Positions 33,451 to 42,900 of a DNA stretch of 64,000 nucleotides are shown in pieces. The stretch covers positions 1,612,001 through 1,676,000 of the forward strand of contig OZ244055.1 of assembly GCA_965214975.1 (NCBI GenBank), in the 5' to 3' direction. Under the pieces are notes generated by a model. It was not told the DNA's origin. It did no database searches and saw only the letters and a program-made list of their open reading frames with translations. The stretch comes from JAJEBT01 sp965214975. GTDB taxonomy: Bacteria > Pseudomonadota > Alphaproteobacteria > MPNO01 > UBA830. A program made the translations under genes and the position numbers. Positions within the stretch are counted from its first letter, which is position 1, and each line of letters starts with the position of its first letter.

Positions 33451-34877
33451 GGCGTCCCCTTCGCCGGAGGTCCGGCGTAGCCGTCGATGAAGTCGGAGAG
33501 GTCGATGCGGTCGGCCCCGGGCACCGAGATCTCCGCCGGGTAGTCGTCCTTGCGGGTGGCGTCGATGCCCATCTTGGTGACCAGGTGCGACCCGCCCTCG
33601 GGATCCTCCGACGCCGGATCGAGCGGCGACCCCTTGGCGTGGGGCACCATGAAGACGTCGCGGTCGGCGCGCACGCGGGTGCCGATCGCGTGCATGACCT
33701 CGGTGTCGCTGGCGACGTCCACGTCCTTGTCGACGACGACGGCGAACTTGAGGAACGGATCCGCGACGAAGGCCGCCATCGCCGCCTGCTTGGCCTCGCC
33801 CTCGATCCTGCGGTCGATCGCGATGTAGCAGACGAACCGGTAGGAGCCGGCGCGCGAGACGTGCACGCGGGTCACCGTCGGGCAGGCGATGCGCACGGTC
33901 CTCTCGATCGCCGACGAGCGGATGATGCCCGCGAGCAGCAGGTGGTCGGCATGCCCGACGAACGCGTCTTGGTACAGGGGGTCGCGGCGATGGGTGACCG
34001 CCCGGACCTCGAGGACCGGATTGAGGCGGCGGGGCCCGTAGGTTCCCGGATACTCCCCGAACGGCGCCTCGGCGCGCCGCTCCTCGGGCCGGATCACGCA
34101 CTCGAAAACGATCTCGGCGTCGGCCGGAACCGCGAGGGGAATCGTCCTGCAGGGCGCCAGCTCGACCGGACGCCCGAGAACGGCGCCGGCCACGTGAAGC
34201 TCGTTGACGTCCATGGGCGTGAAGCTGAGCGCGCCGAGAAAGAACGCCGGATGGTGGCCGATGACGATGGCGATCGGACAGGGTTCGGAGCGGCTCTCGT
34301 GCTTCTGCCAGATGACATGGCCGTGGGAGGTCTCCGAGAGCTGGATGCCGAGCTCGTTCCGCCCGTGGACCATGTGGCGGTAGATGCCGACGTTGTCGAT
34401 GCCGGTCTCGGGGTCGCGCATGACGCCGAGCCCCGCGGTCACGTACCTGCCGGCGTCGAGCTCGTGATAGGTGCAGATCGGAAACTCCCCGAGATCCACG
34501 TCGTCCCCCGTCTTCACGACCTCGTGGACCGGGGCGTCGCCGACGGTCACCGGCGCGACGGGCGCCGCCTCGCGCGCGGCGTACTCGGCGAGAAACGCCT
34601 TCTCGTCCCCCTCCTCCATGCCGAGGGCGAGGCGCAGCCGCGCGAAATCCGCGTGCATGTTGGACACCAGCGGCAGGCGGGATCCCCGCACGTTCTCGAA
34701 GATCACCGCCCGGCGGTGGCCGTCGCGCTCGAGTCGGTGGAGGATTCCGGAGACGCCGAAATCCGGATCCACCTCCCGGGAGATCCGCAGCACCTGTTCC
34801 GGATGCTCGCTCTCGAGATGGGCGAGGAAACCGCGGAGGTCGGTCCCCCCGGGGCGGTTCGCGATCCGGCCCGCCAT
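33447..34877 (-). CDS. UbiD-family (de)carboxylase
   Basis: A 476-residue UbiD-type enzyme that would use prenylated FMN to add or remove CO2 on an aromatic or unsaturated acid. Typical segments are VKTGDDVDLGEFPICTYHE, AGRYVTAGLGVMRDPETG, QKHESRSEPCPIAIVIG and FGEYPGTYGPRR, the last close to the conserved Glu-Arg-Glu catalytic triad. The length fits the family (about 450-500). No UbiX flavin prenyltransferase is nearby. It begins 4 bp after the sbcB stop and leads the coupled UbiD-amidohydrolase-Mo hydroxylase genes. Confidence 0.87.
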   Translation of the reverse strand: MAGRIANRPGGTDLRGFLAHLESEHPEQVLRISREVDPDFGVSGILHRLERDGHRRAVIFENVRGSRLPLVSNMHADFARLRLALGMEEGDEKAFLAEYAAREAAPVAPVTVGDAPVHEVVKTGDDVDLGEFPICTYHELDAGRYVTAGLGVMRDPETGIDNVGIYRHMVHGRNELGIQLSETSHGHVIWQKHESRSEPCPIAIVIGHHPAFFLGALSFTPMDVNELHVAGAVLGRPVELAPCRTIPLAVPADAEIVFECVIRPEERRAEAPFGEYPGTYGPRRLNPVLEVRAVTHRRDPLYQDAFVGHADHLLLAGIIRSSAIERTVRIACPTVTRVHVSRAGSYRFVCYIAIDRRIEGEAKQAAMAAFVADPFLKFAVVVDKDVDVASDTEVMHAIGTRVRADRDVFMVPHAKGSPLDPASEDPEGGSHLVTKMGIDATRKDDYPAEISVPGADRIDLSDFIDGYAGPPAKGTP

Positions 34878-34881
34878 GCCG

Positions 34882-36279
34882 TCAGCCGGCCGCCGCGGCG
34901 GCCGAGGGGTTGCCCCTCCGGCCGTCGAGAAACGCCTCCATGCCCCGCAGCCGCCCGGCGTCGACCGCGCCGCCGGAGCGCAGGGCCTCGATTTGCCGTC
35001 TCGCCTTCGGCAGGGACATCCATTCGGCTTCCGCGGACTCCGGGGCGTTCCACCTCTCGCCGAGGAAGCGTTCGTAGCGCCCCCGTTCGCCTTCCTCAAG
35101 AAGGGCCGGGCTGTAGAAGGCGATCAGGCGGCTCGCCAGCTGGCGCAGACGGGCGTCCTCGAACATGGAGGCCATTTCCTGGCGCCGGGACCATTCCGCG
35201 CGCTGGAACTCCCGCAGGAGCCGCTTGTCGTTCCTGGAATAGAACCCGTCGTGAATCCGCTTCTCCACGGGCTTTCCCCCGGCGTCCGGTTCCGCGGAAA
35301 AGCGGTCCTCCAGGGCCCGCCCCACCCGCTCGCGGAACTCCGGCTCCTCCCGGACCGCGGCGGCGCGGCGCAGAAGCCCGGGATCCGGATCGCGGAGCTC
35401 GAGCAGCGCCGGCGCCCGGTTGGTGGTGAAGCTGCGGACGGGCCCCGGCGCGCCGTCCGCCGCGTCAAACAGAAGGCCGTCGCCGGCTTCCGGGAAATCC
35501 GCCGGATCCCCGGCCTCGAGATCGAAAAAGCCGACGCGCGCCGGATATTCGGGCGAGAACCCGCAGAAGCATCCGACGACCGGCTGCGGAGGGCCGTCTC
35601 CGGACCGGACGACGAGTTCGAGCGGGCGGAAGCTCTCGAGCTTCTCGGTGACCGCCCGCCGGTCCGCGTTGGCCACGAGCTCGCCCCACAGGGCGGGATC
35701 CCCCCCGGCGATCCTCCTCGCGACATGGATCGTGGCCTCGACGTCGCCGAGCGCGTCATGGGCGTCGTGCGCGGCGAGGCCGTTCTCCGGCGCGAGCCGC
35801 TCCAGCCGGAAATTCGGCCGGCCGTCGCGGTCCCTCGGCCAGCTGAGAAGCCCGGGGTTCCTGACATGCGCCGCGTAGACGGCCGCAAGCACGTCGAAGC
35901 GCATGTTCCCGTTCAACTGGGTCGCGTAGATGTCGGGCACGAGGTTCTGGTAGAAGGTCTGGCGCAGGAACTCCTCGTCGAACCTGATCGAGTTGTAGCC
36001 GAGCCAGACCGCGGGCGCCCATCCCTCGACGACCGCGGAGACTTCCCGCGCGAAGTCGAACGGCGTCGGCAGCGCCGGATCGACGAGCCGCTCGGGATCC
36101 ACCCCGGTCACCGCCAGCGCCTCGGGAGACGGGATGACGTGGGGCGCGAGCCGGCACCGGACGTTCACGCGCTCGCGCTCCTCGAAGTTCCCGTCCACGA
36201 GAACCGCGGCGAACTGGAGAGCCTGGTCGAACGCGGGAGAGACCCCGCTGGTCTCGAGGTCGTAGAAGGCGAAGTTCAT
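34882..36279 (-). CDS. sbcB: Exodeoxyribonuclease I
   Basis: A 465-residue 3'-5' exonuclease for single-stranded DNA in recombination and repair. The DEDDh exonuclease domain begins at MNFAFYDLETSGVSPAFDQ (Asp7 and Glu9), continues with LGYNSIRFDEEFLRQTFYQN, and ends in AHDAHDALGDVEATI with the final His/Asp. The C-terminal SH3-like and helical domains are present (FYSRNDKRLLREF; W-N-P region near residue 420). ATG 36279 coincides with the family start; longer readings are shadows. It is followed after 4 bp by the UbiD gene, an unexpected neighbour. Confidence 0.9.
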   Translation of the reverse strand: MNFAFYDLETSGVSPAFDQALQFAAVLVDGNFEERERVNVRCRLAPHVIPSPEALAVTGVDPERLVDPALPTPFDFAREVSAVVEGWAPAVWLGYNSIRFDEEFLRQTFYQNLVPDIYATQLNGNMRFDVLAAVYAAHVRNPGLLSWPRDRDGRPNFRLERLAPENGLAAHDAHDALGDVEATIHVARRIAGGDPALWGELVANADRRAVTEKLESFRPLELVVRSGDGPPQPVVGCFCGFSPEYPARVGFFDLEAGDPADFPEAGDGLLFDAADGAPGPVRSFTTNRAPALLELRDPDPGLLRRAAAVREEPEFRERVGRALEDRFSAEPDAGGKPVEKRIHDGFYSRNDKRLLREFQRAEWSRRQEMASMFEDARLRQLASRLIAFYSPALLEEGERGRYERFLGERWNAPESAEAEWMSLPKARRQIEALRSGGAVDAGRLRGMEAFLDGRRGNPSAAAAAG

Positions 36280-36505
36280 GGCCGACCATAGCACCGGCGG
36301 CGACGCGCCGCCACGAGACGCCCGCTCCGGCCGGGGTCCGCATCCTGTCGCGACCGGGTGCCGGCAACGGGCGCGGAACCGCCCGCCGCGCGGTCGAGGG
36401 CGGCTCCGAACCGGCGCGCGGAAAGCGCGGAACGCGCTCCCGATCACCCGCCGACGGGCCGGTTCACCGGTTGCCGGACAAGAGACGAGCCGTGCCGCTC
36501 CGGCG

Positions 36506-36534
36506 TTGACATCCGCCGCCGCCCGGCTTAGGTT
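36506..36534 (+). promoter_or_regulatory. Sigma-70-type promoter of tRNA-Glu
   Basis: A perfect TTGACA (36506-36511) is separated by 17 bp from TAGGTT (36529-36534), placing the start of transcription 3-5 bp before the tRNA. This is the usual arrangement of strong tRNA promoters. The rest of the 264-bp sbcB to tRNA interval has no other recognisable element. Confidence 0.75.
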
Positions 36535-36543
36535 CGGAACAGC

Positions 36544-36619
36544 GTCCCCTTCGTCTAGTGGCCTAGGACATCGGCCTCTCACGCCGAAAACAGGGGTTCG
36601 AGTCCCCTAGGGGACGCCA
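36544..36619 (+). tRNA. tRNA-Glu (anticodon CTC)
   Basis: A 76-nt cloverleaf with acceptor GTCCCCT/AGGGGAC, D arm GTCTAGTGGCCTAGGAC, anticodon stem TCGGC/GCCGA around CTCTCAC, T arm AGGGGTTCGAGTCCCCT, and encoded GCCA. It ends 1 bp before the stop of the convergent Mo hydroxylase gene. No att-site duplication of its 3' end was seen. Confidence 0.97.
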
Positions 36620-36620
36620 G

Positions 36621-38954
36621 TCATCCCGTCGGGCGTCCGTTCCCGAGCGCCCGCCAGAGCGTTTCCGGCGCGGCCGGCATCGCCACGTCGCGCGCCCCGG
36701 AGCCGCCGAGCGCGTCGCACACGGCGTTCATGAACGCCGCCACGCCCGACACCGTCGCGCCCTCTCCGCCGCCCTTGACGCCGAGCGGGTTGCCGGCGGT
36801 CGGCACCTCGTGGAGAACCGTCCCGAAGAACGGGAGATCGTCGGCGCGCGGCAGGGCGTAGTCCATGAACGAGCCGCTCGCCGGCTGCCCGGTCAGCGGG
36901 TCGTGGACGGCGTTTTCGCGCAGCGCCTGGCCGACCGCCTGGGCGGCGGCGCCGTGGGCCTGCCCCTCGAGCACCAGCGGATTGACGGCCCGGCCCGGGT
37001 CGTCGACCGCGACATGCGCCACCACCGTCAGGACGCCGGTCTCGGGGTCGATCTCGACCTCGCTGACCGCCGCGCCGTTGGGATGGGCCGGGGACCGGCC
37101 CCGGAACGTGGATCCGGCCGACAGCGCGCCGCCCTCCGAGCGCGCCGCCGCCTCGAACAGGCCGACGGCCCGGTCCGTTCCGGCGACCCGGTAGACGCCG
37201 TCGGCGTAGACGATGTCGCCCGCCGCCGCCTCGAGCGCCCTCTCCGCGACCGCGGCCCCCTTGCGGACGATCCCGCGCGCGGCCTCCGCGACGACGATGC
37301 CGCCGAGCCGCATCGAGCGGTCGGAATGGGTTCCGCCCCCGGCCGGAACCGCGTCCGAATCCCCGGTGACGAGGCGCACGGCGTCGGCGGGCACGCCGAG
37401 CAGGCCTGCGACGAGCTGCGGGAACACCGTCTCGTGCCCCTGCCCGCTCGACTGCGTGCCGAGCGCGAGCGTCACCGCGCCGTCTCCCGAGACGCTCAGC
37501 CCGGCATGCTCGACAGGCGCGCCGACCGGCGCCTGGATGTAGCTCGCGTAGCCGAGGCCCCGCAGCCGGCCGCGCCGGGCCGCCTCCTCGCGCCGCGCCC
37601 CGAAGTCCCGCCAGCGCCCGGCGGCGAGCGCCTTGTCCATGCAGGCGGCGAACTCGCCGCAGTCGTAGACCGCGCCGGTCGCGGTGACGGCCGGGAAGGC
37701 GTCCTCGCCGATCATGTTGCGGCGGCGCAGCCCGATGCGGTCGAAGCCGGTCTCCGCGGCCGCGATGTCGATCAGCCGCTCGACCGCGTGCATGACCTCG
37801 GGCCGGCCCGCCCCGCGGTACGGCCCCGTCGGCACGGTGTTCGTCAGCGCGCCCCGGACGCGCGCGTGGATGGCGCCGATCCTGTACACCGACGACAGCA
37901 GGCGCGGCCCGTTGGCGAGCGGAACGAACGACACCGGGTGGGCGCCGAGGTTGCCGATCAGGTCGGCCCTGAGCCCCAGAAACCCTCCCTCCGCGTCGAG
38001 CGCGAGACCGGCGCGGACGACGAGGTCGCGGGCCTGGAGATCCGAGACGAACGCCTCCGAACGGTCGCCCGACCATTTCACAGGACGGCCCAGCCGGCGC
38101 GCCGCCCAGCAGCACAGGACGAACTCCGGATAGAGCGCGGTGCGCGGCCCGAACCCGCCGCCGACGTCCCGGCAGACGACCCGCACCCGGCCGGGCGGAA
38201 GACCGAACGCCTCGGCCAGACCCGTCTTGTGGCGATGCACCCCCTGCCCTCCGGCGTGAAGCGTCAGCCGGCCGCCTTCCCACGCGGCGACCGCGGCGCG
38301 CGGCTCCATCTGGCAGTTGACGACGCGGTTGCCCTCGAAGACCGCCTCGACCGCGTGCGCCGCCCGCGAGAACGCCGCCTCCGCCGCCGCCGCGTCGCCG
38401 ACCTCGGCGTCGACCGCGACGTTGCCGGGGCAGGTGTCGTGGAGCACGGGGGCTCCGGGCAGGAGCGCCCGGACGGCCCCGGTCACGACCGGCAGGGGAT
38501 CGCAGGCGACGTCGACGAGCTCCGCCGCGTCGCGGGCGGCCTCCGGGGTCTCGGCGACGACCGCGGCGACGATCTCCCCGGCATGGCGCACGCGGTCCCC
38601 GACGATCGGGGGCTGGTCGGCGGCGAAGGGCGCGCTGCCGTCGCGGTTGACGAGGGCGGGACCGCGCCAGTCGACCGCGCCCGCCGGATTGGCGCCGTGG
38701 GCGATGCCGCGGAGTCCGTCGGCGGCGTAGTCCCGGGCGGTCAGGACCGCCGCCACGCCCGGGGCCCGCGCCGCCGCCGAGACGTCGACGGACGCAAGGC
38801 GGGCGTGGGCGTGAGCGCTCCGCACCATGACCGCGTGCAGCTGCGCCGGAAGCGAGACGTCGTCGGAAAAGGTTCCGCCGCCGGTCAGCAGGCGGAAGTC
38901 CTCGCGGCGCCGGACCGGCGCCCCGACGCCCGCCGGCACGGCGGTCTCAGGCAC
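36621..38954 (-). CDS. Xanthine dehydrogenase-family molybdopterin-binding (large) subunit, second type
   Basis: A 777-residue Mo hydroxylase catalytic subunit from GTG 38954. It shows GAPVRRREDFRLLTGGGTFSDD at the N-terminus, RDVGGGFGPRTALYPE, PYRGAGRPEVM, and GVKGGGEGATVSGVAAFMNAV near the end, with the expected catalytic Glu in GGGE. It is CoxL/aldehyde-oxidase-like. No FAD or [2Fe-2S] subunit lies nearby. The ATG at 39104 would give a longer frame, but that reading runs through the G13 tract and a Pro run and is rejected. Its stop is 1 bp from tRNA-Glu. Confidence 0.87.
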   Translation of the reverse strand: MPETAVPAGVGAPVRRREDFRLLTGGGTFSDDVSLPAQLHAVMVRSAHAHARLASVDVSAAARAPGVAAVLTARDYAADGLRGIAHGANPAGAVDWRGPALVNRDGSAPFAADQPPIVGDRVRHAGEIVAAVVAETPEAARDAAELVDVACDPLPVVTGAVRALLPGAPVLHDTCPGNVAVDAEVGDAAAAEAAFSRAAHAVEAVFEGNRVVNCQMEPRAAVAAWEGGRLTLHAGGQGVHRHKTGLAEAFGLPPGRVRVVCRDVGGGFGPRTALYPEFVLCCWAARRLGRPVKWSGDRSEAFVSDLQARDLVVRAGLALDAEGGFLGLRADLIGNLGAHPVSFVPLANGPRLLSSVYRIGAIHARVRGALTNTVPTGPYRGAGRPEVMHAVERLIDIAAAETGFDRIGLRRRNMIGEDAFPAVTATGAVYDCGEFAACMDKALAAGRWRDFGARREEAARRGRLRGLGYASYIQAPVGAPVEHAGLSVSGDGAVTLALGTQSSGQGHETVFPQLVAGLLGVPADAVRLVTGDSDAVPAGGGTHSDRSMRLGGIVVAEAARGIVRKGAAVAERALEAAAGDIVYADGVYRVAGTDRAVGLFEAAARSEGGALSAGSTFRGRSPAHPNGAAVSEVEIDPETGVLTVVAHVAVDDPGRAVNPLVLEGQAHGAAAQAVGQALRENAVHDPLTGQPASGSFMDYALPRADDLPFFGTVLHEVPTAGNPLGVKGGGEGATVSGVAAFMNAVCDALGGSGARDVAMPAAPETLWRALGNGRPTG

Positions 38955-39062
38955 CGGGCGCGCGCCGCGACGCCGGTCCGTTCCACGACGGCCCGCCAGA
39001 ATCCATCCGCGCCCCTCCCGCGCGCGGCATCCTTGCACCGGGCGCCTCGGGGCGCAATGATC

Positions 39063-39084
39063 GGGGGGGGGGGGGCGCGTCCGC
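39063..39084 (+). repeat. G13 tract and left arm of an imperfect inverted repeat
   Basis: Thirteen consecutive G (39063-39075) followed by CGCGTCCGC form the left arm; its partner is at 39891-39912 in reverse orientation, with 20 of 22 positions matching. It lies 27 bp before the DUF427 ATG, in the promoter/leader region, where length changes could alter expression of DUF427 or of the divergent Mo hydroxylase gene. Confidence 0.85.
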
Positions 39085-39102
39085 GCATCAAGGGAGAGAC
39101 AC

Positions 39103-39882
39103 ATGGCAGGCCCGGCACCCGGATACCGCAGGAACCCGGATCACCGCATCCGCATCGAGCCGTCGCCCCGGCGGGTGCGCGTCGAGTTCGGCGGCGAACG
39201 GGTCGCCGATTCGACCTCGATGGCGCTGCTTCACGAAGCTGGCCGGCCGCCGGTCTACCACTTTCCCGTCGGCGACGTCCGCTTCGACCTGCTGTCGGCG
39301 ACGGACCACTCCACCCACTGCCCCTACAAGGGCCACGCCCGCCACTGGAGCCTCGCGGCCGGAGGGCGGGTTTCCGAGAACGCGGTCTGGGCCTACCCCG
39401 ACCCCTACGACGAGATGGCGGCGCTCGGCCTGCAGGGCTACTGCGCCTTCTACTGGGACCGCGTCGACCGCTGGTACGAGGAGGACGAGGAGATCTTCGT
39501 GCATCCGCGCGACCCCTACAAGCGGGTCGACGCCGTCCCCTCGTCGCGCGCGGTCAGGATCGTGGTCGGCGGCGAGACTGTCGCCGAGACGAGGTCCGCG
39601 CATTTCGTCTTCGAGACCGGCCTGCCGACGCGGCACTACATCCCCCGCGAGGACGTTCGCATGGACCTGCTGGAACCGAGCGCCTCGTCGACGCGCTGCC
39701 CCTACAAGGGAATCGCGCGCTACTGGTCGACGACCGCCGGCGGCGAACGGCGCGAGGACGTCGCGTGGAGCTACGAGGATCCGGTGCCGGAATGCCCGAA
39801 GATCCGGAACCTGATCTGCTTCTACGCCGAGAAGGTCGACGCCGTTCTCGTCGACGGCGAGGAAACCGGCCGGTCCGGCTGA
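39103..39882 (+). CDS. Tandem DUF427 (NTP_transf_9) protein
   Basis: A 259-residue protein built from two DUF427 domains, about residues 20-120 and 140-240. Each has the core pattern of a Val-rich strand, a YxFPxxDVR-like turn (YHFPVGDVRFDLL; HYIPREDVRMDLL), the CPYKG loop (CPYKGHARHW; CPYKGIARYW) and a final Asp-Pro-Tyr or Trp-containing strand. The family function is uncertain. AAGGGAGAGAC precedes the ATG at suitable spacing. The whole gene is bracketed by the G13 and C13 arms. Confidence 0.88.
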   Translation: MAGPAPGYRRNPDHRIRIEPSPRRVRVEFGGERVADSTSMALLHEAGRPPVYHFPVGDVRFDLLSATDHSTHCPYKGHARHWSLAAGGRVSENAVWAYPDPYDEMAALGLQGYCAFYWDRVDRWYEEDEEIFVHPRDPYKRVDAVPSSRAVRIVVGGETVAETRSAHFVFETGLPTRHYIPREDVRMDLLEPSASSTRCPYKGIARYWSTTAGGERREDVAWSYEDPVPECPKIRNLICFYAEKVDAVLVDGEETGRSG

Positions 39883-39890
39883 TCCGGACG

Positions 39891-39912
39891 GCCGACGCTC
39901 CCCCCCCCCCCC
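39891..39912 (+). repeat. C13 tract and right arm of an imperfect inverted repeat
   Basis: GCCGACGCT followed by thirteen C (39900-39912), the reverse complement of the left arm at 39063-39084 at 20 of 22 positions. It begins 8 bp after the DUF427 stop and ends 24 bp before the restriction-modification ATG, so its length could modulate that gene's expression. Confidence 0.85.
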
Positions 39913-39936
39913 ACAATCACCCATCGGTTTCCCGCC

Positions 39937-42900
39937 ATGACTTCACTGGACCGCCTTCTTGAATCCTACCGGACCGCCGCCCTCAGCGAACGCGACAAGG
40001 GCACCGCGTTCGAGAAGCTGGTCACCGCCTGGCTGGTGACCGATCCGGTCCAGTCGAAGCGCTTTGCGCGTGTCGAGCTCTGGTCCGACTGGGCACGCCG
40101 CAGGGAACTTGACCGGACGGACACCGGCATCGATCTCGTCGGATCGTTGCACGACGGAGGGATTGTCGCGATCCAGTGCAAGCTCTTCGACGCCGACCGG
40201 CGCATCCGCAAGCAGGACATCGACACCTTCATCTCCGCCTCGGCGAAGCGGGAATTCGCTGAACGGCTGATCGTCGAGACCACCGACACGCCGTGGAGTC
40301 CGAACGCCGAGACGATGCTGCACGGCCAGACGATCCCGACGGCGGTCATCGGCCTTCGCGCTCTTCGCGACAGCCAGGTTGACTGGTCCGCGTTCGCGGC
40401 GACGGGAGAGATCGCGCGCCCTGAGCCGAAGACCCTGCGGCCGGACCAGGTCGAAGCGGTGGAGGCGGTACGGAAGGGGCTGGCCGATGTCGACCGGGGC
40501 AAGCTCGTCATGGCCTGCGGAACCGGGAAAACCCTGACCAGCCTGCGCGTCGCCGAGGAACTGGCGGGTTCCGGCGGGCATGTTCTGTTGCTGGTGCCGT
40601 CCCTCGCCCTGATGGCGCAGACCGTGCGCGAATGGTGCGCCGATGCGATCCTGCCGCTTGTCGCCTTCGCGGCATGCTCGGACACCCAGGTGGGCAGACG
40701 GCGACGGAGCCGCCGCGACGTCGCGGAGATCGAGGTCACCGATCTCGCCTTTCCGGCGACGACGGACGCGGCTTCTCTGGCGCGGGCCGTCGCCAGGTCG
40801 GATGCCGGCTCGCTCCGCGTCGTCTTCGCCACCTACCAGTCGATCTCGGCGATCGCGGCCGCCCAGGCGAGTCATGGCCTTCCCGGGTTCGACCTGATCA
40901 TCTGCGACGAGGCCCACCGGACCACGGGCGTGACTTTCGCCGGCGAGGACCATTCGAATTTCGTGAAGGTTCACGACAACGGGTCGATCCGGGGCCGCAA
41001 GCGGCTCTACATGACCGCGACACCACGGATCTACGGCGAGAACGCGAAGTCGAAGGCGCGCGACACGCAGGCCGTTCTCGCCTCGATGGACAATCCCGAC
41101 CTCTACGGCGAGACCCTGTTTCATCACGGGTTCGCGCGGGCGGTCGAGAGCGGCATCCTGACCGACTACCGCGTCATCGTGCTGGTCATGGACGAGGGGC
41201 AGGTGAGCGCCGCGGTGCAGAAGCGCCTCGCCGACGAGAACACGGAGCTTGTGCTCGACGACGCCACGAAGATCGTCGGTTGCTGGAAGGCGCTGTCCAA
41301 GACCGGCCTCGCGGGAACGTCCGCGGAAGATCCCGAACCGATGCGCCGCGCCCTTGCGTTCTGCCGGAGCATCGACAGCTCGAAGCTCGTCCGTGACGAG
41401 TTCGAGCGGGTGGTGACGGAATTCCGGGCCGGGACCGGCGACGAGGAGCGACACGGCGTTTCCTGCGAAGTCCGGCATGTGGACGGCACCCACAACGCCC
41501 GCGAGCGGGGCCAGCGGCTCGACTGGCTCCAGGAGGATGCGGGCGCGGACGTCTGCCGGATCCTGAGCAACGCGCGATGCCTCACCGAGGGCGTCGACGT
41601 GCCGGCTCTCGACGCGATTCTGTTCCTGCATCCGCGCAACAGCCAGATCGACGTCGTGCAGGCGGTGGGCCGGGTGATGCGCCGGGCCTCCGGCAAGCGG
41701 ATGGGCTACGTCATCCTGCCGGTCGGCGTGCCGCCGGGCGTCCCCGCGGACGTGGCGCTCGCCGACAACGACAAGTACCGCGTCGTCTGGCAGATCCTGA
41801 ACGCTCTCCGTGCCCATGACGAACGTCTCGACGCGACCATCAACCAGGGTGGCCTCGGCCAGGATGTCAGCGACCGCATCGCGATCGTCGACGGCAGGTC
41901 GCCGCTTGCCGGCGCCGAACTCCAGGCGGTCACGGCAACGGTGCAAGACCTGCCCGGCCGCGTTGCGCGCCGCCAGCGGATCGGCGGAAGAGGCTTGGAC
42001 GACCCCGAACGCGGGAGCGAGCGACAGGAGTTCCTGCTGCCCGTGATCGACGAGTTCTCCCGGGCCGTGATGGCGAAGATCGTCGAAAAGTGCGGCACGC
42101 GCGACTACTGGGAGGATTGGGCGAAAGACGTTGCCGAGATCGCGGAGCGCCACGTCACCCGGATCGCCGGCATCGTGCAGCAACCCGACAGCGACGCCCG
42201 GTCGTTCTTCCAGGACTTCCTCCTGGAACTGCGCGACGATCTCAACGAGTCGGTCACGGAACACGACGCCGTGGAGATGCTGGCGCAGCACCTGATCACC
42301 CGTCCGGTGTTCGACGCGCTGTTCGAGGGCCACGCCTTCGTCTACAGGAACCCTGTCTCGGTCGCCATGACGGAGATCCTGTCCGTGATCGACGAGGCGC
42401 GGGTCGAGCGCGAGGCGAGGACGCTCGAGGGCTTCTACGCCTCGGTCCGTCGCCGGGGGGGGGCGTCACCGATCCCCTGGCGCGGCAGAACCTCATCCTC
42501 GAGCTCTACGACAAGTTCTTCCGGGGCGCGTTTCCGCGCACCACGCAGATGCTCGGCATCGTCTACACGCCGGTCGAGATCGTGGACTTCATCATCCGGT
42601 CGGTCAACGAGGCGTTGCAGGACGAGTTCGGCCAGACGCTCGGTTCGGAGGGCGTCCACATTCTCGACCCCTTCGCCGGCACGGGCACTTTCATCACCCG
42701 TCTGCTGCAATCGGGCCTCATCGCGCCTGAAGACCTGGAACGCAAGTACCGCGAGGAAATCCACGCGAACGAGATCCTGCTGCTCGCCTACTACATCGCC
42801 GCCATCAACATCGAAACCGTCTTCCATTCGGTCGCCGGGCGCGACGACTACCTGCCCTATGCCGGCATCTGCCTGACCGACACCTTCGCCCTGCACGAGG

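Noticed and set aside
38955..39104. ATG 39104 as start of the third Mo hydroxylase subunit
   Set aside because: The added residues pass through the homopolymer and a Pro run, and family homology begins after GTG 38954.
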